The position numbers and the translations under genes were made by a program. Below the pieces are notes generated by a model. It did not search any database. It was not told the origin of the DNA and saw nothing but the letters and a program-made list of their open reading frames with translations. A stretch of 64,000 nt of DNA, from contig NZ_RQGA01000014.1 of the NCBI RefSeq assembly GCF_004769575.1, positions 62,001-126,000 on the forward strand, given 5' to 3'. This stretch comes from Leptospira perdikensis (GTDB lineage: Bacteria > Spirochaetota > Leptospiria > Leptospirales > Leptospiraceae). This document shows positions 1-10,625 of the stretch, in pieces (position 1 is the first letter of the stretch; each line of letters opens with the position of its first letter).

Positions 1-1
1 A

Positions 2-244
2 ATTGGAGAACGTATGGGAAAAAGAACTGTCAAGTATACGTTCAAAGTCCACCCGGATGCGAACAAAACTTTGATCAAACAAGCCCTGAAACAAATGTAT
101 AACGTAGTTCCAACAAATGTAAACGTAGCCGTTTACCGTGGGAAAATGAAACGTTTTAGAAACATGCCGTCCCCAAGACCTCACTACAAAAAAGCTGTAG
201 TGACGTTTGCTGACGGAGCAAATTTGGATTTTGCTAAGGTTTAA
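2..244 (+). CDS. rplW: 50S ribosomal protein L23 (C-terminal part, cut by window edge)
   Basis: Only the last 80 residues are visible. The frame is open to the left edge, so the ATG at 14 is internal: L23 needs about 20 more residues ahead of it. L23 sits on 23S rRNA domain III at the polypeptide exit and docks trigger factor and SRP. The family core [13 protein letters not shown] and the basic segment of the rRNA-binding loop (YRGKMKRFR) are seen. Two bases separate its stop from rplB, in the normal S10-operon order. Confidence 0.95.
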   Translation: MGERMGKRTVKYTFKVHPDANKTLIKQALKQMYNVVPTNVNVAVYRGKMKRFRNMPSPRPHYKKAVVTFADGANLDFAKV

Positions 245-246
245 TT

Positions 247-1083
247 ATGGGAATTAGAAAACTTAAACCCACAACACAATCTAGCCGGTATTATTCCGTT
301 TTAGATTTCAAAGAAATCACTGAAGTGGTTCCTTACAAACCGCTCACTGCCAACATTTCTTATAAAGCTGGTCGTGACAACAAGGGACGTATCGCTGTTA
401 GACGGAAAGGTGGACGTAACAAAAGAAAGTTCCGGATCATCGATTTCAAACGTAATAAATTTGGAATCCCTGCGACTGTAAAAACAATCGAATACGATCC
501 AAACCGTTCTGCTTTTATTGCTCTCATCTGTTACGCAGATGGAGAATACCGTTACATTTTAGCTCCTAACGGACTAAAAGTTGGTGATAAAATTGAATCT
601 GGTGCCAATGCAGAAATCAAACTAGGGAACACACTTCCTTTAGATAAAATCCCTGCTGGAACTAACGTTCACAACATTGAACTACATATCGGAAAAGGCG
701 GTCAAATCGCTCGCACAGCAGGATCTTTTGCTGTGATCTCCGCTAAAGATGGTGACTATGTATCTCTCAAACTTCCTTCTTCGGAAATCCGTAAGGTTCG
801 TAAAGAGTGCTTAGCAACGATCGGAGAACTTTCCAATAAAGACCACAACTTAGTGATCATTGGAAAAGCGGGACGTAACCGTTGGTTAGGAAAAAGACCG
901 AAAGTAAGAGGGGTCGTTATGAACCCTGTGGACCACCCACTCGGTGGTGGTGAAGGTAGAACTTCCGGAGGTCGTCACCCTGTGACTCCTTGGGGTAAAC
1001 CTACGAAAGGATTTAAAACACGTAAGACTAGACCGTCTGACCGTTTTATTGTCCAAAGACGTAAGAAAAACAGGAATAGGTAG
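247..1083 (+). CDS. rplB: 50S ribosomal protein L2
   Basis: 278 residues, the usual full length. L2 is a core 23S-binding protein near the peptidyl transferase centre and helps subunit association. The C-terminal signature [14 protein letters not shown] is seen at about residues 225-238. His230, equivalent to the functionally important His229 of E. coli L2, is kept, but the second His of the usual DHPHGGGEG string is Leu232. The basic C-terminus [18 protein letters not shown] is typical. It lies 13 bases before rpsS. Confidence 0.98.
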   Translation: MGIRKLKPTTQSSRYYSVLDFKEITEVVPYKPLTANISYKAGRDNKGRIAVRRKGGRNKRKFRIIDFKRNKFGIPATVKTIEYDPNRSAFIALICYADGEYRYILAPNGLKVGDKIESGANAEIKLGNTLPLDKIPAGTNVHNIELHIGKGGQIARTAGSFAVISAKDGDYVSLKLPSSEIRKVRKECLATIGELSNKDHNLVIIGKAGRNRWLGKRPKVRGVVMNPVDHPLGGGEGRTSGGRHPVTPWGKPTKGFKTRKTRPSDRFIVQRRKKNRNR

Positions 1084-1096
1084 GGTCTAGATAATC

Positions 1097-1375
1097 ATGG
1101 CTAGAAGCTTAAAAAAAGGTCCGTTCATTGACGACCACCTCATGAAAAAAATTACCAAGTTGAACTCTGAAGGGAAAAAAACTCCCTTCAAGTCTTGGTC
1201 CAGAAGAAGTACCATTTATCCAGACATGATCGGTCACACCGTAATGATTCATAATGGCAAAGCGTTTGTTCCTGTTTATGTTAACGAAAACATGATCGGT
1301 CACAAACTCGGTGAATTTGCTCCCACTAGAACCTTCAAAGGTCATGGTGGAGACAAAAAAGTAGCGAAGAAATAG
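1097..1375 (+). CDS. rpsS: 30S ribosomal protein S19
   Basis: 92 residues, normal length. S19 sits on the head of the small subunit, pairs with S13 and contacts the A-site finger. It begins with the family hallmark [10 protein letters not shown] and contains [22 protein letters not shown] and the C-terminal [12 protein letters not shown]. The next gene follows after 8 purine-rich bases (GTAGAGAG), which serve as its ribosome binding site. Confidence 0.98.
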   Translation: MARSLKKGPFIDDHLMKKITKLNSEGKKTPFKSWSRRSTIYPDMIGHTVMIHNGKAFVPVYVNENMIGHKLGEFAPTRTFKGHGGDKKVAKK

Positions 1376-1383
1376 GTAGAGAG

Positions 1384-1734
1384 ATGGAAGCAAAAGCAGT
1401 AGGAAAACACCTCAGAATTTCTGCCAGAAAAGCTCGCCTGGTTGCTGATGAAGTTCGTGGATACGATTATAAGGAAGCAATTGATATCTTGCGTTTTACA
1501 AACAAAGCAGCAAGTTCAATGATCATCAACCTTTTGAATTCGGCAGTGGCGAACGCAGTCCAAATGAACGAAAGTTTGGATCCAAGTTCACTTTATGTTA
1601 AAAAAATCTATGTGGATGACGGCCCTATCATGAAACGTTTCCGCCCAAGAGCACGAGGACGTGCCTCTAGGATCCGTAAACGCCTAAGCCACATCACTGT
1701 TGTCGTATCTGAAATCGAAAAGAAGGTTAGCTAA
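1384..1734 (+). CDS. rplV: 50S ribosomal protein L22
   Basis: 116 residues. L22 lines the exit tunnel with its long beta-hairpin; mutations there give macrolide resistance in other bacteria. It starts with the conserved [15 protein letters not shown] region. The hairpin tip carries [21 protein letters not shown] at about residues 80-100, followed by the C-terminal strand SHITVVVSE. Three bases separate it from rpsC, so translation is probably coupled. Confidence 0.98.
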   Translation: MEAKAVGKHLRISARKARLVADEVRGYDYKEAIDILRFTNKAASSMIINLLNSAVANAVQMNESLDPSSLYVKKIYVDDGPIMKRFRPRARGRASRIRKRLSHITVVVSEIEKKVS

Positions 1735-1737
1735 ACT

Positions 1738-2415
1738 ATGGGTCAGAAAGTAAATCCAATCGGACTACGAATCGGAATCACACGTAATTGGGATTCAGTT
1801 TGGTTTTCCAAACAAGATTACATTAAAAATCTTCACGAAGATATCAAGATCCGTAGATTCCTTCAGAAGAAATTCAAAAACGCTTCCGTTGTTAAAATCG
1901 TAATCGAAAGATTCCCTGAAAAAATCAACGTGAACCTCCATACTTCTAAACCAGGTATGGTGATTGGTCAAAAAGGCCAAAACATTGAAGCGGTAAAACA
2001 AGAACTAAAAAAATACGCTGATAAACCGATTGGGATGAACATCATCGAAGTGAAAAAACCGGAAGTGATTGCACAAGCAATTGCTGAAACGGTTGCCCTT
2101 CAAATCGAACAAAGGATGCCATTTCGTCGAGTGATGAAAGCAGAACTTCGTCGTGCGATGCGCGGTGGGGTAGAAGGCGTAAAAATCCAAATCTCCGGAC
2201 GATTAAACGGAGCTGATATGGCAAGAACAGAAAAGTATATGGAAGGACGAGTTCCTCTTCATACTCTTCGTGCTAAAATCGACTTTGGATTCAAAGAAGC
2301 TCTCACGACTTTCGGACAAATCGGTGTGAAAGTATGGACTTATACAGGTGACTACTTCCCAACTAAGGAAGAGTCCGATGAAGATAAATACGCTGTAAAA
2401 CGTAGAACTAGTTAA
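1738..2415 (+). CDS. rpsC: 30S ribosomal protein S3
   Basis: 225 residues, normal length. S3 is part of the mRNA entry channel and its helicase activity. It has the N-terminal [14 protein letters not shown] signature, a KH domain with the [12 protein letters not shown] loop at about residues 75-90, and the C-terminal domain with [20 protein letters not shown]. The last 15 residues ([15 protein letters not shown]) are a charged tail. The gap to rplP, 22 bases, is one of the longer ones in this block. Confidence 0.98.
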   Translation: MGQKVNPIGLRIGITRNWDSVWFSKQDYIKNLHEDIKIRRFLQKKFKNASVVKIVIERFPEKINVNLHTSKPGMVIGQKGQNIEAVKQELKKYADKPIGMNIIEVKKPEVIAQAIAETVALQIEQRMPFRRVMKAELRRAMRGGVEGVKIQISGRLNGADMARTEKYMEGRVPLHTLRAKIDFGFKEALTTFGQIGVKVWTYTGDYFPTKEESDEDKYAVKRRTS

Positions 2416-2437
2416 GAAGTACTAAAGAGAAACGATC

Positions 2438-2851
2438 ATGTTAGCACCTAAACGAGTAAAATTTAGAAAACGCCAAAGAGGGCGCTTGAAAGGTAAGGAC
2501 GAAAGAGGTTCTTACGTTGCGTTCGGTGAGTATGGTTTAAAAGCCATCTCTTCCGGTCGTATCACAGCGCGACAAATCGAAGCTGCAAGGATTACTATTA
2601 ACCGCCAAGTAAAACGAGGTGGGAAATTGTGGATCAGGATCTTCCCTCATCTTCCTATCACTAAAAAACCTGCCGAAACTCGTATGGGTAAAGGTAAAGG
2701 TAACCCAGAATTCTGGATTGCTGAGATCCGTCCGGGCCGTGTTCTTTTTGAAATGGCTGGAATTGATGAAGAAACAGCAAGAAAAGCCCTTCATTTGGCG
2801 GCTTTCAAACTGCCAGTAGAAACTTCATTTGTTAAGAGGAACGTTCTATGA
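2438..2851 (+). CDS. rplP: 50S ribosomal protein L16
   Basis: 137 residues, full length. L16 helps place the A-site tRNA and is needed late in 50S assembly. Family marks are the N-terminal [15 protein letters not shown], the segment [13 protein letters not shown], and the residue 80-95 loop [18 protein letters not shown]. The stop overlaps the rpmC start as ATGA, a classic coupling arrangement. Confidence 0.98.
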   Translation: MLAPKRVKFRKRQRGRLKGKDERGSYVAFGEYGLKAISSGRITARQIEAARITINRQVKRGGKLWIRIFPHLPITKKPAETRMGKGKGNPEFWIAEIRPGRVLFEMAGIDEETARKALHLAAFKLPVETSFVKRNVL

Positions 2852-3120
2852 AAGACGATTTCAAATCACTATCTCCAGAAGATTTGAAGAAAGAAATTCT
2901 TTCCTCTTCCGAAGAAGTAAGAAAAGCAAGATTCCAGTTTGGTGTCACAAGATCTCTTGAGAACCCAAAACTAATCCGCAATCATAAGAAGAGAATTGCT
3001 CAAGCGTTAACTGTCCTTCGTGAGAAGGAACTAACCGCACAGGGCAAACTCAAACAAATCGCACCAAAAGCTGGTTCAGCTCCTAAAGCTGCCAAAACTA
3101 GCAAAGGTAAGAAGAAGTAG
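2848..3120 (+). CDS. rpmC: 50S ribosomal protein L29 with extended C-terminus
   Basis: 90 residues, longer than the usual 60-70. The two-helix L29 core is in the first 65 residues (SPEDLKKEI, then [19 protein letters not shown]). The last 25 are a Lys/Ala/Pro-rich tail, probably disordered and rRNA-binding. L29 lies near L23 at the tunnel exit. The start overlaps the rplP stop by four bases. Confidence 0.95.
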   Translation: MKDDFKSLSPEDLKKEILSSSEEVRKARFQFGVTRSLENPKLIRNHKKRIAQALTVLREKELTAQGKLKQIAPKAGSAPKAAKTSKGKKK

Positions 3121-3123
3121 GTT

Positions 3124-3393
3124 ATGGAAGATAAAAACTCTAAAAAGTCTTTAACCATTCAGGGTGTAGTAGTGAGCGATGCTATGGATAAAACTGTAGT
3201 GATCGAAATCATCACAAGAAAAGTGCACCCACGGTTTAAGAAGATTATGACCAGAACTTCTCGTGTGAAAATTCACGATGAGAAGAACGAGTGTCAAGTT
3301 GGTGATCGAGTCATCGCTGTGGAAACAAGACCACTTTCTAAACAGAAACACCATAAACTTGTAAAGGTAATTGAGAAGGCGAAATTAGTATGA
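3124..3393 (+). CDS. rpsQ: 30S ribosomal protein S17
   Basis: 89 residues, OB-fold primary binder of the 5' domain of 16S rRNA. The core [16 protein letters not shown] and the motif [20 protein letters not shown] are clear, as is the C-terminal [19 protein letters not shown]. There is a short lysine-containing N-terminal extension before the core. Its stop overlaps the rplN start as ATGA. Confidence 0.97.
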   Translation: MEDKNSKKSLTIQGVVVSDAMDKTVVIEIITRKVHPRFKKIMTRTSRVKIHDEKNECQVGDRVIAVETRPLSKQKHHKLVKVIEKAKLV

Positions 3394-3782
3394 TCCAACA
3401 AGAAACTATTTTACAAGTAGCCGATAACTCGGGTGTGAAAAAAGTCATGTGCGTTAAAGTGCTTGGCGGTTCCAAAAAACGCTACGCTACGCTTGGTGAC
3501 GAAATCATCGTCGCTGTTAAGGAAGCACAACCTGCCTACGGTCTTCGTGACGGGCAAGGTAAAAAAGTGCATAACAAAGCAGTTCAAAGAGCCGTTGTTG
3601 TGAGAACGAAAAAAGAAGTTCGTCGTCCAGATGGAACTTACATTCGTTTCGATGACAATGCCGTTGCCATCATTGATGACAAAGGGAATCCAAAAGGAAC
3701 CAGGATCTTCGGACCTGTAGCTCGTGAACTTCGCGATAAAAAATACATGAAAATTATATCTCTCGCTCCGGAGGTTCTCTAG
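3390..3782 (+). CDS. rplN: 50S ribosomal protein L14
   Basis: 130 residues against the usual 122. The extra residues form a small insertion at about 50-58 ([11 protein letters not shown]) in the loop before the strand [16 protein letters not shown]14 forms an intersubunit bridge and is the binding site of the silencing factor RsfS. The C-terminus [20 protein letters not shown] is fully conserved. One base separates it from rplX. Confidence 0.98.
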   Translation: MIQQETILQVADNSGVKKVMCVKVLGGSKKRYATLGDEIIVAVKEAQPAYGLRDGQGKKVHNKAVQRAVVVRTKKEVRRPDGTYIRFDDNAVAIIDDKGNPKGTRIFGPVARELRDKKYMKIISLAPEVL

Positions 3783-3783
3783 A

Positions 3784-4167
3784 ATGGCAGCTAAATTAGC
3801 ATATAGAGGCTCCGAGCCCACTAAATTCAAAAAAACGAAAATCAAAAAGGACGATGAAGTTCTTGTGATTTCCGGAAAAGAAAAAGGAAAAAAAGGGAAA
3901 GTTCTAGCAATCGACAAACGCAAAGATCGCGTTTATATCGAAGGTGTGAATAAGAGAAAAAGATTCGTGCGCCCAACCCAAGAGAACCCTCAAGGTGGAG
4001 CGATCGAAATCGAATTCCCAATCCATATTTCCAATGTGATGTTTCACGACGCAAAAGCAGAGAACAAAGCGAAGCCTAAGAAGAAAATTAAGGCTGTACG
4101 CTTGGGCTTTGCCAAGAAGGATGGTAAATCCGTACGAGTGACTCGACCTGAAGGGAAAGAAGTATAG
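3784..4167 (+). CDS. rplX: 50S ribosomal protein L24 with N-terminal extension
   Basis: 127 residues, about 20 more than usual. The extra part is an N-terminal basic stretch (residues 1-22) before the KOW motif [19 protein letters not shown]24 starts 50S assembly at the 5' end of 23S rRNA. An ATG downstream of the extension is not available, so the long start at 3784 is kept. Confidence 0.96.
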   Translation: MAAKLAYRGSEPTKFKKTKIKKDDEVLVISGKEKGKKGKVLAIDKRKDRVYIEGVNKRKRFVRPTQENPQGGAIEIEFPIHISNVMFHDAKAENKAKPKKKIKAVRLGFAKKDGKSVRVTRPEGKEV

Positions 4168-4169
4168 TT

Positions 4170-4721
4170 ATGGTACCTAGGCTTAAATCAAAATACGAGA
4201 AGGAAATTCGTCCTACACTCCAAAAGTCACTCGGCTTTCAAAGTGTGATGCGAGTTCCCAAACTAGAAAAAATCGTGATCAACGTTGGTATGGGTGAAGC
4301 CCACACAAACCCAAAAGCGATGGAAGCTTGTTTGGTAGAAATTGGCCAAATCACAGGCCAAAGACCGGTGAAAACATTCGCTAAGAAGTCCATTGCGGGT
4401 TTCAAAGTGAGAGAGGGAATGGTGCTTGGTTGCAAAGTTACCCTTCGTGGTCATCATATGTATGAGTTCCTTGACAGATTCATTAACGTGGCTCTTCCAC
4501 GGGTTCGTGACTTTCGCGGTGTAAACCCCAAAGGTTTCGACGGTCGAGGAAATTATAACCTGTCCGTAAAAGAACAGATCATCTTCCCAGAGATTCATTT
4601 TGATAAAATCAATACTATCTACGGGATCAATATCACTTTCGTAACGAACACGGAAGTGGACAAAGAAGCGTTCGAATTATTCCAAGCCTTCGGTATGCCT
4701 TACCGAGCGGCAGGTAAGTAG
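4170..4721 (+). CDS. rplE: 50S ribosomal protein L5
   Basis: 183 residues, normal. L5 binds 5S rRNA and forms the bridge to S13. Visible family segments are [31 protein letters not shown], the loop [17 protein letters not shown] and the C-terminal [10 protein letters not shown]. It sits 2 bases after rplX and 10 bases before rpsN. Confidence 0.98.
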   Translation: MVPRLKSKYEKEIRPTLQKSLGFQSVMRVPKLEKIVINVGMGEAHTNPKAMEACLVEIGQITGQRPVKTFAKKSIAGFKVREGMVLGCKVTLRGHHMYEFLDRFINVALPRVRDFRGVNPKGFDGRGNYNLSVKEQIIFPEIHFDKINTIYGINITFVTNTEVDKEAFELFQAFGMPYRAAGK

Positions 4722-4731
4722 GAGATTATTC

Positions 4732-4917
4732 ATGGCGAAAAAATCAATGATGGAACGCCACGCCAAAGAGCAAAAATTCAAAGTGAGAGAGTACAATCGT
4801 TGCCCTCTTTGTGGTCGATCACGCGCTTATTTGCGCCGCTTTGATATGTGTCGTCTTTGCTTCCGGGACCTTGCTAGCAAGGCTCAGATCCCCGGTGTGA
4901 AAAAGTCCTCCTGGTAA
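4732..4917 (+). CDS. rpsN: 30S ribosomal protein S14, short zinc-binding form
   Basis: 61 residues, the type Z (C+) form. Cys24, Cys27, Cys40 and Cys43 in [20 protein letters not shown] make a zinc ribbon. S14 assembles late into the 30S head. A zinc-dependent copy in the main operon suggests that any zinc-free paralogue would be elsewhere; none is in this window. Confidence 0.98.
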   Translation: MAKKSMMERHAKEQKFKVREYNRCPLCGRSRAYLRRFDMCRLCFRDLASKAQIPGVKKSSW

Positions 4918-4933
4918 TTAGGTTAAGGTAAGT

Positions 4934-5332
4934 ATGAGTCTTTCAGATCCAATAGCAGATATGCTAACAAGAATCAGAAACGCACAACAAGCGAAACATG
5001 AGCTTTGTGTGATTCCTGGTAGCAAAATCAAAAAGTCCATCCTAGATCTTCTTAAAGAAGAAGGTTTTGTAGATGATGTTCAAACAGTAAAAAACGGAAG
5101 TTTTGATGACTTCCAAGTGAAATTAAAATACGACACGGAAAAGAAACCGGTAATTCGTATGATCGAGAGAGTATCCACTCCAGGTCGTCGCGTTTATATC
5201 CAATCTGGTGAAATCCGACCGTTCCGAAATAACATCGGAACACTCATCCTTTCTACTTCGAAAGGTGTGATGACTGGTAAACGTGCTCGTAAACTCAGAG
5301 TAGGAGGGGAAGTTCTCTGTAAGGTATTCTAG
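4934..5332 (+). CDS. rpsH: 30S ribosomal protein S8
   Basis: 132 residues, normal. S8 binds helix 21 of 16S rRNA and in E. coli represses the spc operon by binding its mRNA. The N-terminal [18 protein letters not shown] and the C-terminal rRNA-binding strands [19 protein letters not shown] are seen. No obvious S8-type operator was recognised near rplE, but that would need folding to test. Confidence 0.98.
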   Translation: MSLSDPIADMLTRIRNAQQAKHELCVIPGSKIKKSILDLLKEEGFVDDVQTVKNGSFDDFQVKLKYDTEKKPVIRMIERVSTPGRRVYIQSGEIRPFRNNIGTLILSTSKGVMTGKRARKLRVGGEVLCKVF

Positions 5333-5346
5333 AGAACGATATCACC

Positions 5347-5886
5347 ATGTCTCGAGTTGGAAAAAGTATTATCAAATTGCCTGCAAAGGTAGAAGTGAAA
5401 GCAGAAGCTGAAGCCCTTACAATCAAAGGGCCTTTAGGGGAACTAAAAACTCCGCTTTACGAAGGTGTCAGCGCAAATGTTGAAAACGGCGAATTGGTTT
5501 TTACTCGTAAAAGTGAAGACCAAAAGACTGTGGCTCTCCACGGTCTCGTTCGTTCCCTTGCGATGAACTGCGTAAAAGGTGTGACAACTGGTTGGGAAAA
5601 AAACCTAGAAATTACTGGGGTTGGTTATCGTGCACAAAAACGCGGTAAGGATCTAGTAATGGCTCTTGGATATTCCCACGAAGTGGTTTTCCCTGAACCT
5701 ACTGGTATCAAAATCGATGTTGCAGATCAGCTAAAAATCAAAGTATCGGGAATTGACCGACAACTGGTTGGACAAGTTGCGGCTGACATTCGTTCGAAAA
5801 GACCTCCTGAGCCTTACAAAGGTAAAGGAATCAAATATCAGAACGAATACATCCGTAGAAAGGCCGGAAAAACCGGTAAGAAGTAG
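5347..5886 (+). CDS. rplF: 50S ribosomal protein L6
   Basis: 179 residues made of two tandem L6 folds. The first begins [15 protein letters not shown], the second carries the signature [21 protein letters not shown] at about residues 155-175. L6 lies near the factor-binding site beside the sarcin-ricin loop. Six bases separate it from rplR. Confidence 0.98.
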   Translation: MSRVGKSIIKLPAKVEVKAEAEALTIKGPLGELKTPLYEGVSANVENGELVFTRKSEDQKTVALHGLVRSLAMNCVKGVTTGWEKNLEITGVGYRAQKRGKDLVMALGYSHEVVFPEPTGIKIDVADQLKIKVSGIDRQLVGQVAADIRSKRPPEPYKGKGIKYQNEYIRRKAGKTGKK

Positions 5887-5892
5887 AACGTC

Positions 5893-6261
5893 ATGATCAA
5901 TAAGACAGCTAAAAATACGAAAAGATTGAGACGAGCGGAACGAGTCAGATACAAACTCCGCTCTACATCGGAAAGACCTCGGTTGGTTTTTAATAAAACA
6001 AACCGTTACCTAACGGCACAAATCATTGATGATGCAAAAGGTGTAACGATTGTTTATGCAACCACTCTAGAGAAAAATTTTCCGAAACATGAAAATTCTA
6101 AGAAGAGTAAATCGGCTGCAACCGAACTCGGTAAAGTAGTCGCTGAGAAAGCGAAAAAAGCAGGAGTTTCCCAAGTGGTTCTCGATAGATCTGGAATGGT
6201 TTACCATGGAAAGATCGCTGCTTTTGCTGATTCTGCCCGTGAAGGTGGATTGGAGTTCTAA
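5893..6261 (+). CDS. rplR: 50S ribosomal protein L18
   Basis: 122 residues. L18 binds 5S rRNA with L5. Core features are the basic N-terminus ([21 protein letters not shown]) split by short turns, the strand [12 protein letters not shown], and the C-terminal [19 protein letters not shown]. Its stop is directly followed by the rpsE start, with no intervening base. Confidence 0.97.
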   Translation: MINKTAKNTKRLRRAERVRYKLRSTSERPRLVFNKTNRYLTAQIIDDAKGVTIVYATTLEKNFPKHENSKKSKSAATELGKVVAEKAKKAGVSQVVLDRSGMVYHGKIAAFADSAREGGLEF

Positions 6262-6768
<507 letters not shown>

Positions 6769-6782
6769 GAAGGAATCTGGCT

Positions 6783-6962
6783 ATGGAAGAAGTGATCGTA
6801 ACGCAAGAAAAAAGTTCTATTGGTATCATTCCGGTACACAAAAAAACCCTAATTGCACTCGGCCTTAAAAAGAAAGGTCAATCCAAAAAACACAAAATGA
6901 CTCCCCAATTGAAAGGGATGTTACGACAAGTAGGTTACTTGTTGAAAGTGGAAAAGGTATAA
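6783..6962 (+). CDS. rpmD: 50S ribosomal protein L30
   Basis: 59 residues, the normal short length. The ATG at 6783 follows the motif AAGAAGGA with suitable spacing. The sequence begins [15 protein letters not shown], contains the family segment [16 protein letters not shown] and ends in the conserved [14 protein letters not shown]30 is a small single-domain 23S-binding protein of the central domain. It fits exactly between rpsE and rplO, its standard place. Confidence 0.93.
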   Translation: MEEVIVTQEKSSIGIIPVHKKTLIALGLKKKGQSKKHKMTPQLKGMLRQVGYLLKVEKV

Positions 6963-6966
6963 TTGT

Positions 6967-7500
6967 ATGGCACAAGATAGAATTGAACAAGGTCGTGGAT
7001 TTGGGGCAAAACGTCCCAAAAAATCCACATCCCTCGGCAACAAAAACTTGGTTCCAGTTCCGGAAGGGGCAAAAACTTCTCCGAAACGGGTGGGTCAAGG
7101 TCCAGGATCGGGAATGGGAAAAACTTCCACTCGTGGTTCCAAAGGACAAAGAGCACGGGCCGCTTCGATGAGACGTGGATTCGAAGGTGGACAGTTGCCT
7201 CTCCACAGACGTTTGCCAAAACGTGGATTTACAAATATTTTCTCTGTTGAGTTCCAACCAGTAAACTTGATCTCTTTGACAAAAGCAGGTCTTTCTGGGG
7301 AAGTAACTCCTGCCATTCTCAAAGCCAAGTCATTGATTAAGTCAGTAGAAGGACCAATCAAATTACTCGGAACTGGAGAAGTGACTGCTGCCATCACCAT
7401 TACGGTAGATGCTTTTTCTGCCTCTGCAAAAGAGAAAATTGAAAAAGCGGGTGGAAAAGTCATCATTAGAGAAAAGAAAAAAGAAGAGAAAAAAAACTAG
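6967..7500 (+). CDS. rplO: 50S ribosomal protein L15
   Basis: 177 residues; longer than the usual 145 because of additions at both ends. The glycine-rich arginine/lysine N-terminal arm (KRVGQGPGSGMGKTSTRGSK) contacts rRNA deep in the 50S. The central motif GFEGGQLPLHRRLPKRGF is diagnostic. The last 10 residues are a Lys/Glu tail. The gap to secY is 7 bases. Confidence 0.97.
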   Translation: MAQDRIEQGRGFGAKRPKKSTSLGNKNLVPVPEGAKTSPKRVGQGPGSGMGKTSTRGSKGQRARAASMRRGFEGGQLPLHRRLPKRGFTNIFSVEFQPVNLISLTKAGLSGEVTPAILKAKSLIKSVEGPIKLLGTGEVTAAITITVDAFSASAKEKIEKAGGKVIIREKKKEEKKN

Positions 7501-7507
7501 ATAACCT

Positions 7508-8887
7508 ATGTTTCAAACCATCGCTAACATCTTTCGAATCCCGGAATTAAGATCTAAAATCCTATTTACGATAGGTATGTTGTTACTTTTCAGAATGGGA
7601 ACTCATGTAACCATTCCGGGTATCAATAGTTTGATTGTAACGGGCATTACTGCCGATCCGAGTGAAGGTTTCCTTGGAATGGTAGATTTGTTTGCTGGTG
7701 GTGCTCTTTTAAAATTTTCTATTTTTGCACTAGGGATTATGCCTTATATCTCTTCTTCCATCATCATGCAGTTAGTAATGGTTCTCATTCCTAGTTTGCA
7801 AAAGATGCAAAAAGAAGGGGAAGAGGGTAGAAAGAAGATCCAACAGTACACTAAGTACGGAACTCTTATCCTTTGTGCGATCCAATCACTTGCTGTGATC
7901 CAACTTGCAAATTCTTGGTCTACTGGATCGGGAACAGCGCAGGCGAAATACCCGGGACTCATCAACCCATCTGTGGAAGGTTACTTCCTACCGATTGCGA
8001 TGCTCTCCATCACTACGGGAACAGTGCTCCTCATTTGGCTTGGGGAACAGATCACAGAACGCGGAATCGGTAACGGTATCTCTCTCATTATTTTTGCCGG
8101 GATCATTGGTCGTATGCCAGAAGCACTCATTGCTATGTTTACTTCTGATACTTCTGACGCTCTTAGTATCCTTATCCTTATCATCATCTTTATTGTTTTG
8201 ATTTCCCTTACGGTGATTTTAACCCAAGGGGTTCGACGTGTTCCGTTAAATTACGGAAAACAAATGGTGGGAAGAAAGATGGTTCAGGCTCGTAGCCAAT
8301 CCATTCCTTTCAAAGTGAATAGTGCAAACGTAATGCCAATTATCTTTGCATCTTCACTCATTCTTTTCCCGCAAACAATTGTTCAGTGGTTATCCTCTAA
8401 GGGTGGTCAGTGGGCAGGTTGGGCAGTGATTATGGACTATTTCAATCCATTTTCACAAATTTGGTACCATGCCCTTTTTTACTATGTGATTTATACATCT
8501 CTAATCATTTTCTTTGCTTATTTTTATACGGCAATCCAGTTCAACCCACAAGAGTTAGCTGATAACCTAAAAAAATACGGTGGGTTTATTCCGGGAGTTC
8601 GTCCAGGAAGCCAAACAAAAGATATGATCGAGAAAATCTTGAATCGAATCACCCTACCGGGTGCTCTTTTCCTTGCTGGTCTTGCTCTTGCTCCGTATCT
8701 CATCATTAAGTTTTTAAACCTCGGTTCTAACACCGGTGGTGGAACTTTAGTGTATACGTTCGGAGGAACTTCACTTCTCATTATGGTGGGTGTGGCGCTA
8801 GAAACGTTGAAACAAATCGAAGCCCAACTCCTGATGAGAAATTACGAAGGATTCATGAAGAAGACTAAAATCAAGGGAAGAGTGTAA
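7508..8887 (+). CDS. secY: Preprotein translocase channel subunit SecY
   Basis: 459 residues with the ten hydrophobic segments expected of SecY. SecY forms the protein-conducting channel of the inner membrane with SecE and SecG. Recognisable stretches are the N-terminal [14 protein letters not shown], the plug region after TM1, [21 protein letters not shown] residues at about 185-200, and the cytosolic loop [15 protein letters not shown], which contacts SecA and the ribosome. It ends in the usual basic tail ([10 protein letters not shown]). Confidence 0.98.
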   Translation: MFQTIANIFRIPELRSKILFTIGMLLLFRMGTHVTIPGINSLIVTGITADPSEGFLGMVDLFAGGALLKFSIFALGIMPYISSSIIMQLVMVLIPSLQKMQKEGEEGRKKIQQYTKYGTLILCAIQSLAVIQLANSWSTGSGTAQAKYPGLINPSVEGYFLPIAMLSITTGTVLLIWLGEQITERGIGNGISLIIFAGIIGRMPEALIAMFTSDTSDALSILILIIIFIVLISLTVILTQGVRRVPLNYGKQMVGRKMVQARSQSIPFKVNSANVMPIIFASSLILFPQTIVQWLSSKGGQWAGWAVIMDYFNPFSQIWYHALFYYVIYTSLIIFFAYFYTAIQFNPQELADNLKKYGGFIPGVRPGSQTKDMIEKILNRITLPGALFLAGLALAPYLIIKFLNLGSNTGGGTLVYTFGGTSLLIMVGVALETLKQIEAQLLMRNYEGFMKKTKIKGRV

Positions 8888-8890
8888 CGA

Positions 8891-9454
8891 ATGAAGAGAC
8901 TCATTTTTATGGGGCCCCCAGGTGCTGGAAAAGGGACCCAAGCTGACATCATCAAAGAGAAATACCAAATTCCACAGATCTCTACCGGAGACATCCTCCG
9001 TGCTGCCGTAAAAAACGGAACCCCCATGGGAATTGAAGCAAAAAAATATATGGACGCTGGAGACCTTGTTCCAGATGCTGTCGTTATAGGCATAATTCGC
9101 GACCGATTGGTCGAAGCTGATTGTGCAAATGGATTCATACTGGATGGATTTCCTAGGACGGTGGAGCAAGCAAAGGCTCTCTCGGAAATCCTCAAAGAGC
9201 TCCGCATGGAACTCGACTCCGTTGTCAACCTAGACGTTCCTGACGAAGAACTCGTCAAACGGTTGCTAGGTAGAGCGATCAAAGAAGGACGCTCGGATGA
9301 CAACGAAGAGACCATCAAAAACCGTCTGCATACTTACAACACCAAGACGTTGCCCCTGATAGACTTTTATAAAGGCTCTGGGATCCTTCGGCAAATCAAT
9401 GGTTTGGGAAGTATGGAAGAAATCACTAACACTATTTTAAAATCGATCCAGTAG
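8891..9454 (+). CDS. adk: Adenylate kinase
   Basis: 187 residues, the short-LID form without a zinc finger. It interconverts ATP, ADP and AMP. The P-loop GPPGAGKGT is at residues 8-16, the AMP-site motif STGDILR follows at about 31-37, DGFPRT at about 85-90, and the short LID is the [11 protein letters not shown] region. The secY-adk-infA order is common. Its stop TAG provides part of the AGGAG ribosome binding site of infA. Confidence 0.97.
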   Translation: MKRLIFMGPPGAGKGTQADIIKEKYQIPQISTGDILRAAVKNGTPMGIEAKKYMDAGDLVPDAVVIGIIRDRLVEADCANGFILDGFPRTVEQAKALSEILKELRMELDSVVNLDVPDEELVKRLLGRAIKEGRSDDNEETIKNRLHTYNTKTLPLIDFYKGSGILRQINGLGSMEEITNTILKSIQ

Positions 9455-9464
9455 GAGATAGACC

Positions 9465-9683
9465 CTGGCTAAGGAAGAAGCAATAACTATTGACGGAACC
9501 GTTTTAGAACCGTTACCGAACGCTATGTTCCGTGTGGAACTAGAGAATGGTCACAAAGTTCTAGCACATATTTCGGGAAAAATGCGTATGCATTATATCC
9601 GTATTTTACCCGGCGATAAAGTTACTGTAGAACTTTCTCCTTATGACCTTACCAAGGGCCGTATCACTTACAGAAAGAAATAG
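9465..9683 (+). CDS. infA: Translation initiation factor IF-1, CTG start codon
   Basis: 72 residues, OB fold, matching IF-1 along its whole length ([20 protein letters not shown], then [18 protein letters not shown], ending KGRITYRKK). IF-1 occupies the A site during initiation. The first codon must be CTG at 9465: an in-frame TAG lies only two codons upstream (9459-9461) and the first in-frame ATG is 20 codons inside the fold. A good AGGAG at 9453-9457 sits 7 bases before the CTG. This start is unusual and is discussed as a finding. Confidence 0.93.
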   Translation: MAKEEAITIDGTVLEPLPNAMFRVELENGHKVLAHISGKMRMHYIRILPGDKVTVELSPYDLTKGRITYRKK

Positions 9684-9692
9684 GGAACTATA

Positions 9693-9806
9693 ATGAAAGT
9701 TAGAGCATCAGTAAAAAAAATCTGTCCAGAGTGCAAAGTCATTCGCAGAAAAGGTGTAATCCGAGTGATTTGCACGAACCCAAAACACAAACAAAGGCAA
9801 AGATAG
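9693..9806 (+). CDS. rpmJ: 50S ribosomal protein L36, zinc-binding form
   Basis: 37 residues, starting [20 protein letters not shown]. Cys11, Cys14, Cys27 and His32 form the zinc site of the C+ type L36. It lies 9 bases after infA and 6 before rpsM, its standard place. L36 is a late-assembling 50S protein. Confidence 0.95.
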   Translation: MKVRASVKKICPECKVIRRKGVIRVICTNPKHKQRQR

Positions 9807-9812
9807 AAAGAT

Positions 9813-10190
9813 ATGGCACGTATCGCGGGTGTTGATTTACCATCAAACAAAAGAATATTGATCGGTCTTACATACGTATTTGGTATTGGTAAGACGTCCT
9901 CTCAAAATATCCTGAAAAAAGCAGGAATTGACGAATCTATCCGGGTGAAGGACCTTTCGGACGAACAAGAAGCCGCGATCCGACGAGTCATTGAAGAATC
10001 ATACCAGGTAGAAGGGGATCTTCGTTCCGAAGTCAACCTTAACATCAAACGATTGATGGACGTAGGCTGTTACAGAGGTTTTCGCCACAGACGCGGGCTT
10101 CCTGTTAACGGACAAAGAACAAGAACCAATGCAAGAACTCGCAAGGGTGTCAAGAAAACTGTAGCCAACAAGAAAAAGGCTACGAAGTAG
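9813..10190 (+). CDS. rpsM: 30S ribosomal protein S13
   Basis: 125 residues. S13 sits at the top of the 30S head, contacts the P-site tRNA and bridges to L5. The helix-two-turn-helix core begins [19 protein letters not shown], the central [19 protein letters not shown] motif is at about residues 87-105, and the basic tail reaches the tRNA. Confidence 0.98.
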   Translation: MARIAGVDLPSNKRILIGLTYVFGIGKTSSQNILKKAGIDESIRVKDLSDEQEAAIRRVIEESYQVEGDLRSEVNLNIKRLMDVGCYRGFRHRRGLPVNGQRTRTNARTRKGVKKTVANKKKATK

Positions 10191-10202
10191 AGGACTTAAT
10201 CC

Positions 10203-10616
10203 ATGGCTGAAAAAGACGCAAAGAATAAAAAAGATACCAAAAAGGTTAAGAAAAAAGAGAAGAAGAACGTTCCACGGGGTAAGGTTTATATCCAAGCTTC
10301 GTTTAACAATACAATCGTATCGATTACAGATATGGCTGGAAACGTTCTTTCTTGGTCTTCCTCTGGAATGATGGGATTTCGTGGATCCAAAAAATCCACT
10401 CCGTATGCAGCTCAAGTAGCGGCTACGAATGCAGCAGAAAAAGCTATCGAAGCCGCTGGTCTTTCTGAAGTAGATGTAATGGTTTCTGGTCCTGGAATTG
10501 GACGTGAATCAGCCATTCGTTCTTTAACTACGAAAGGCATTGCGATCAAGCTCATTAAAGACGTAACTCCGCTCCCTCACAATGGGTGCCGACCACGAAA
10601 AAGAAGAAGGGTGTAG
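10203..10616 (+). CDS. rpsK: 30S ribosomal protein S11 with lysine-rich N-terminus
   Basis: 137 residues. The first 22 residues are almost all Lys, Asp, Glu and Asn (low complexity), then the normal S11 fold starts with [19 protein letters not shown]11 lies on the 30S platform next to the E site. The C-terminal [18 protein letters not shown] is the invariant rRNA-binding tail. Confidence 0.97.
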   Translation: MAEKDAKNKKDTKKVKKKEKKNVPRGKVYIQASFNNTIVSITDMAGNVLSWSSSGMMGFRGSKKSTPYAAQVAATNAAEKAIEAAGLSEVDVMVSGPGIGRESAIRSLTTKGIAIKLIKDVTPLPHNGCRPRKRRRV

Positions 10617-10625
10617 GAATTAGAT

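Noticed and set aside
14..244. ATG at 14 as the start of L23
   Set aside because: The frame is open to the left edge and the family needs about 20 more N-terminal residues.
3411..3923. 170-codon open frame on the minus strand across L14 and L24
   Set aside because: Exact antisense of two ribosomal genes with strong family matches; no ribosome site and no recognisable protein.
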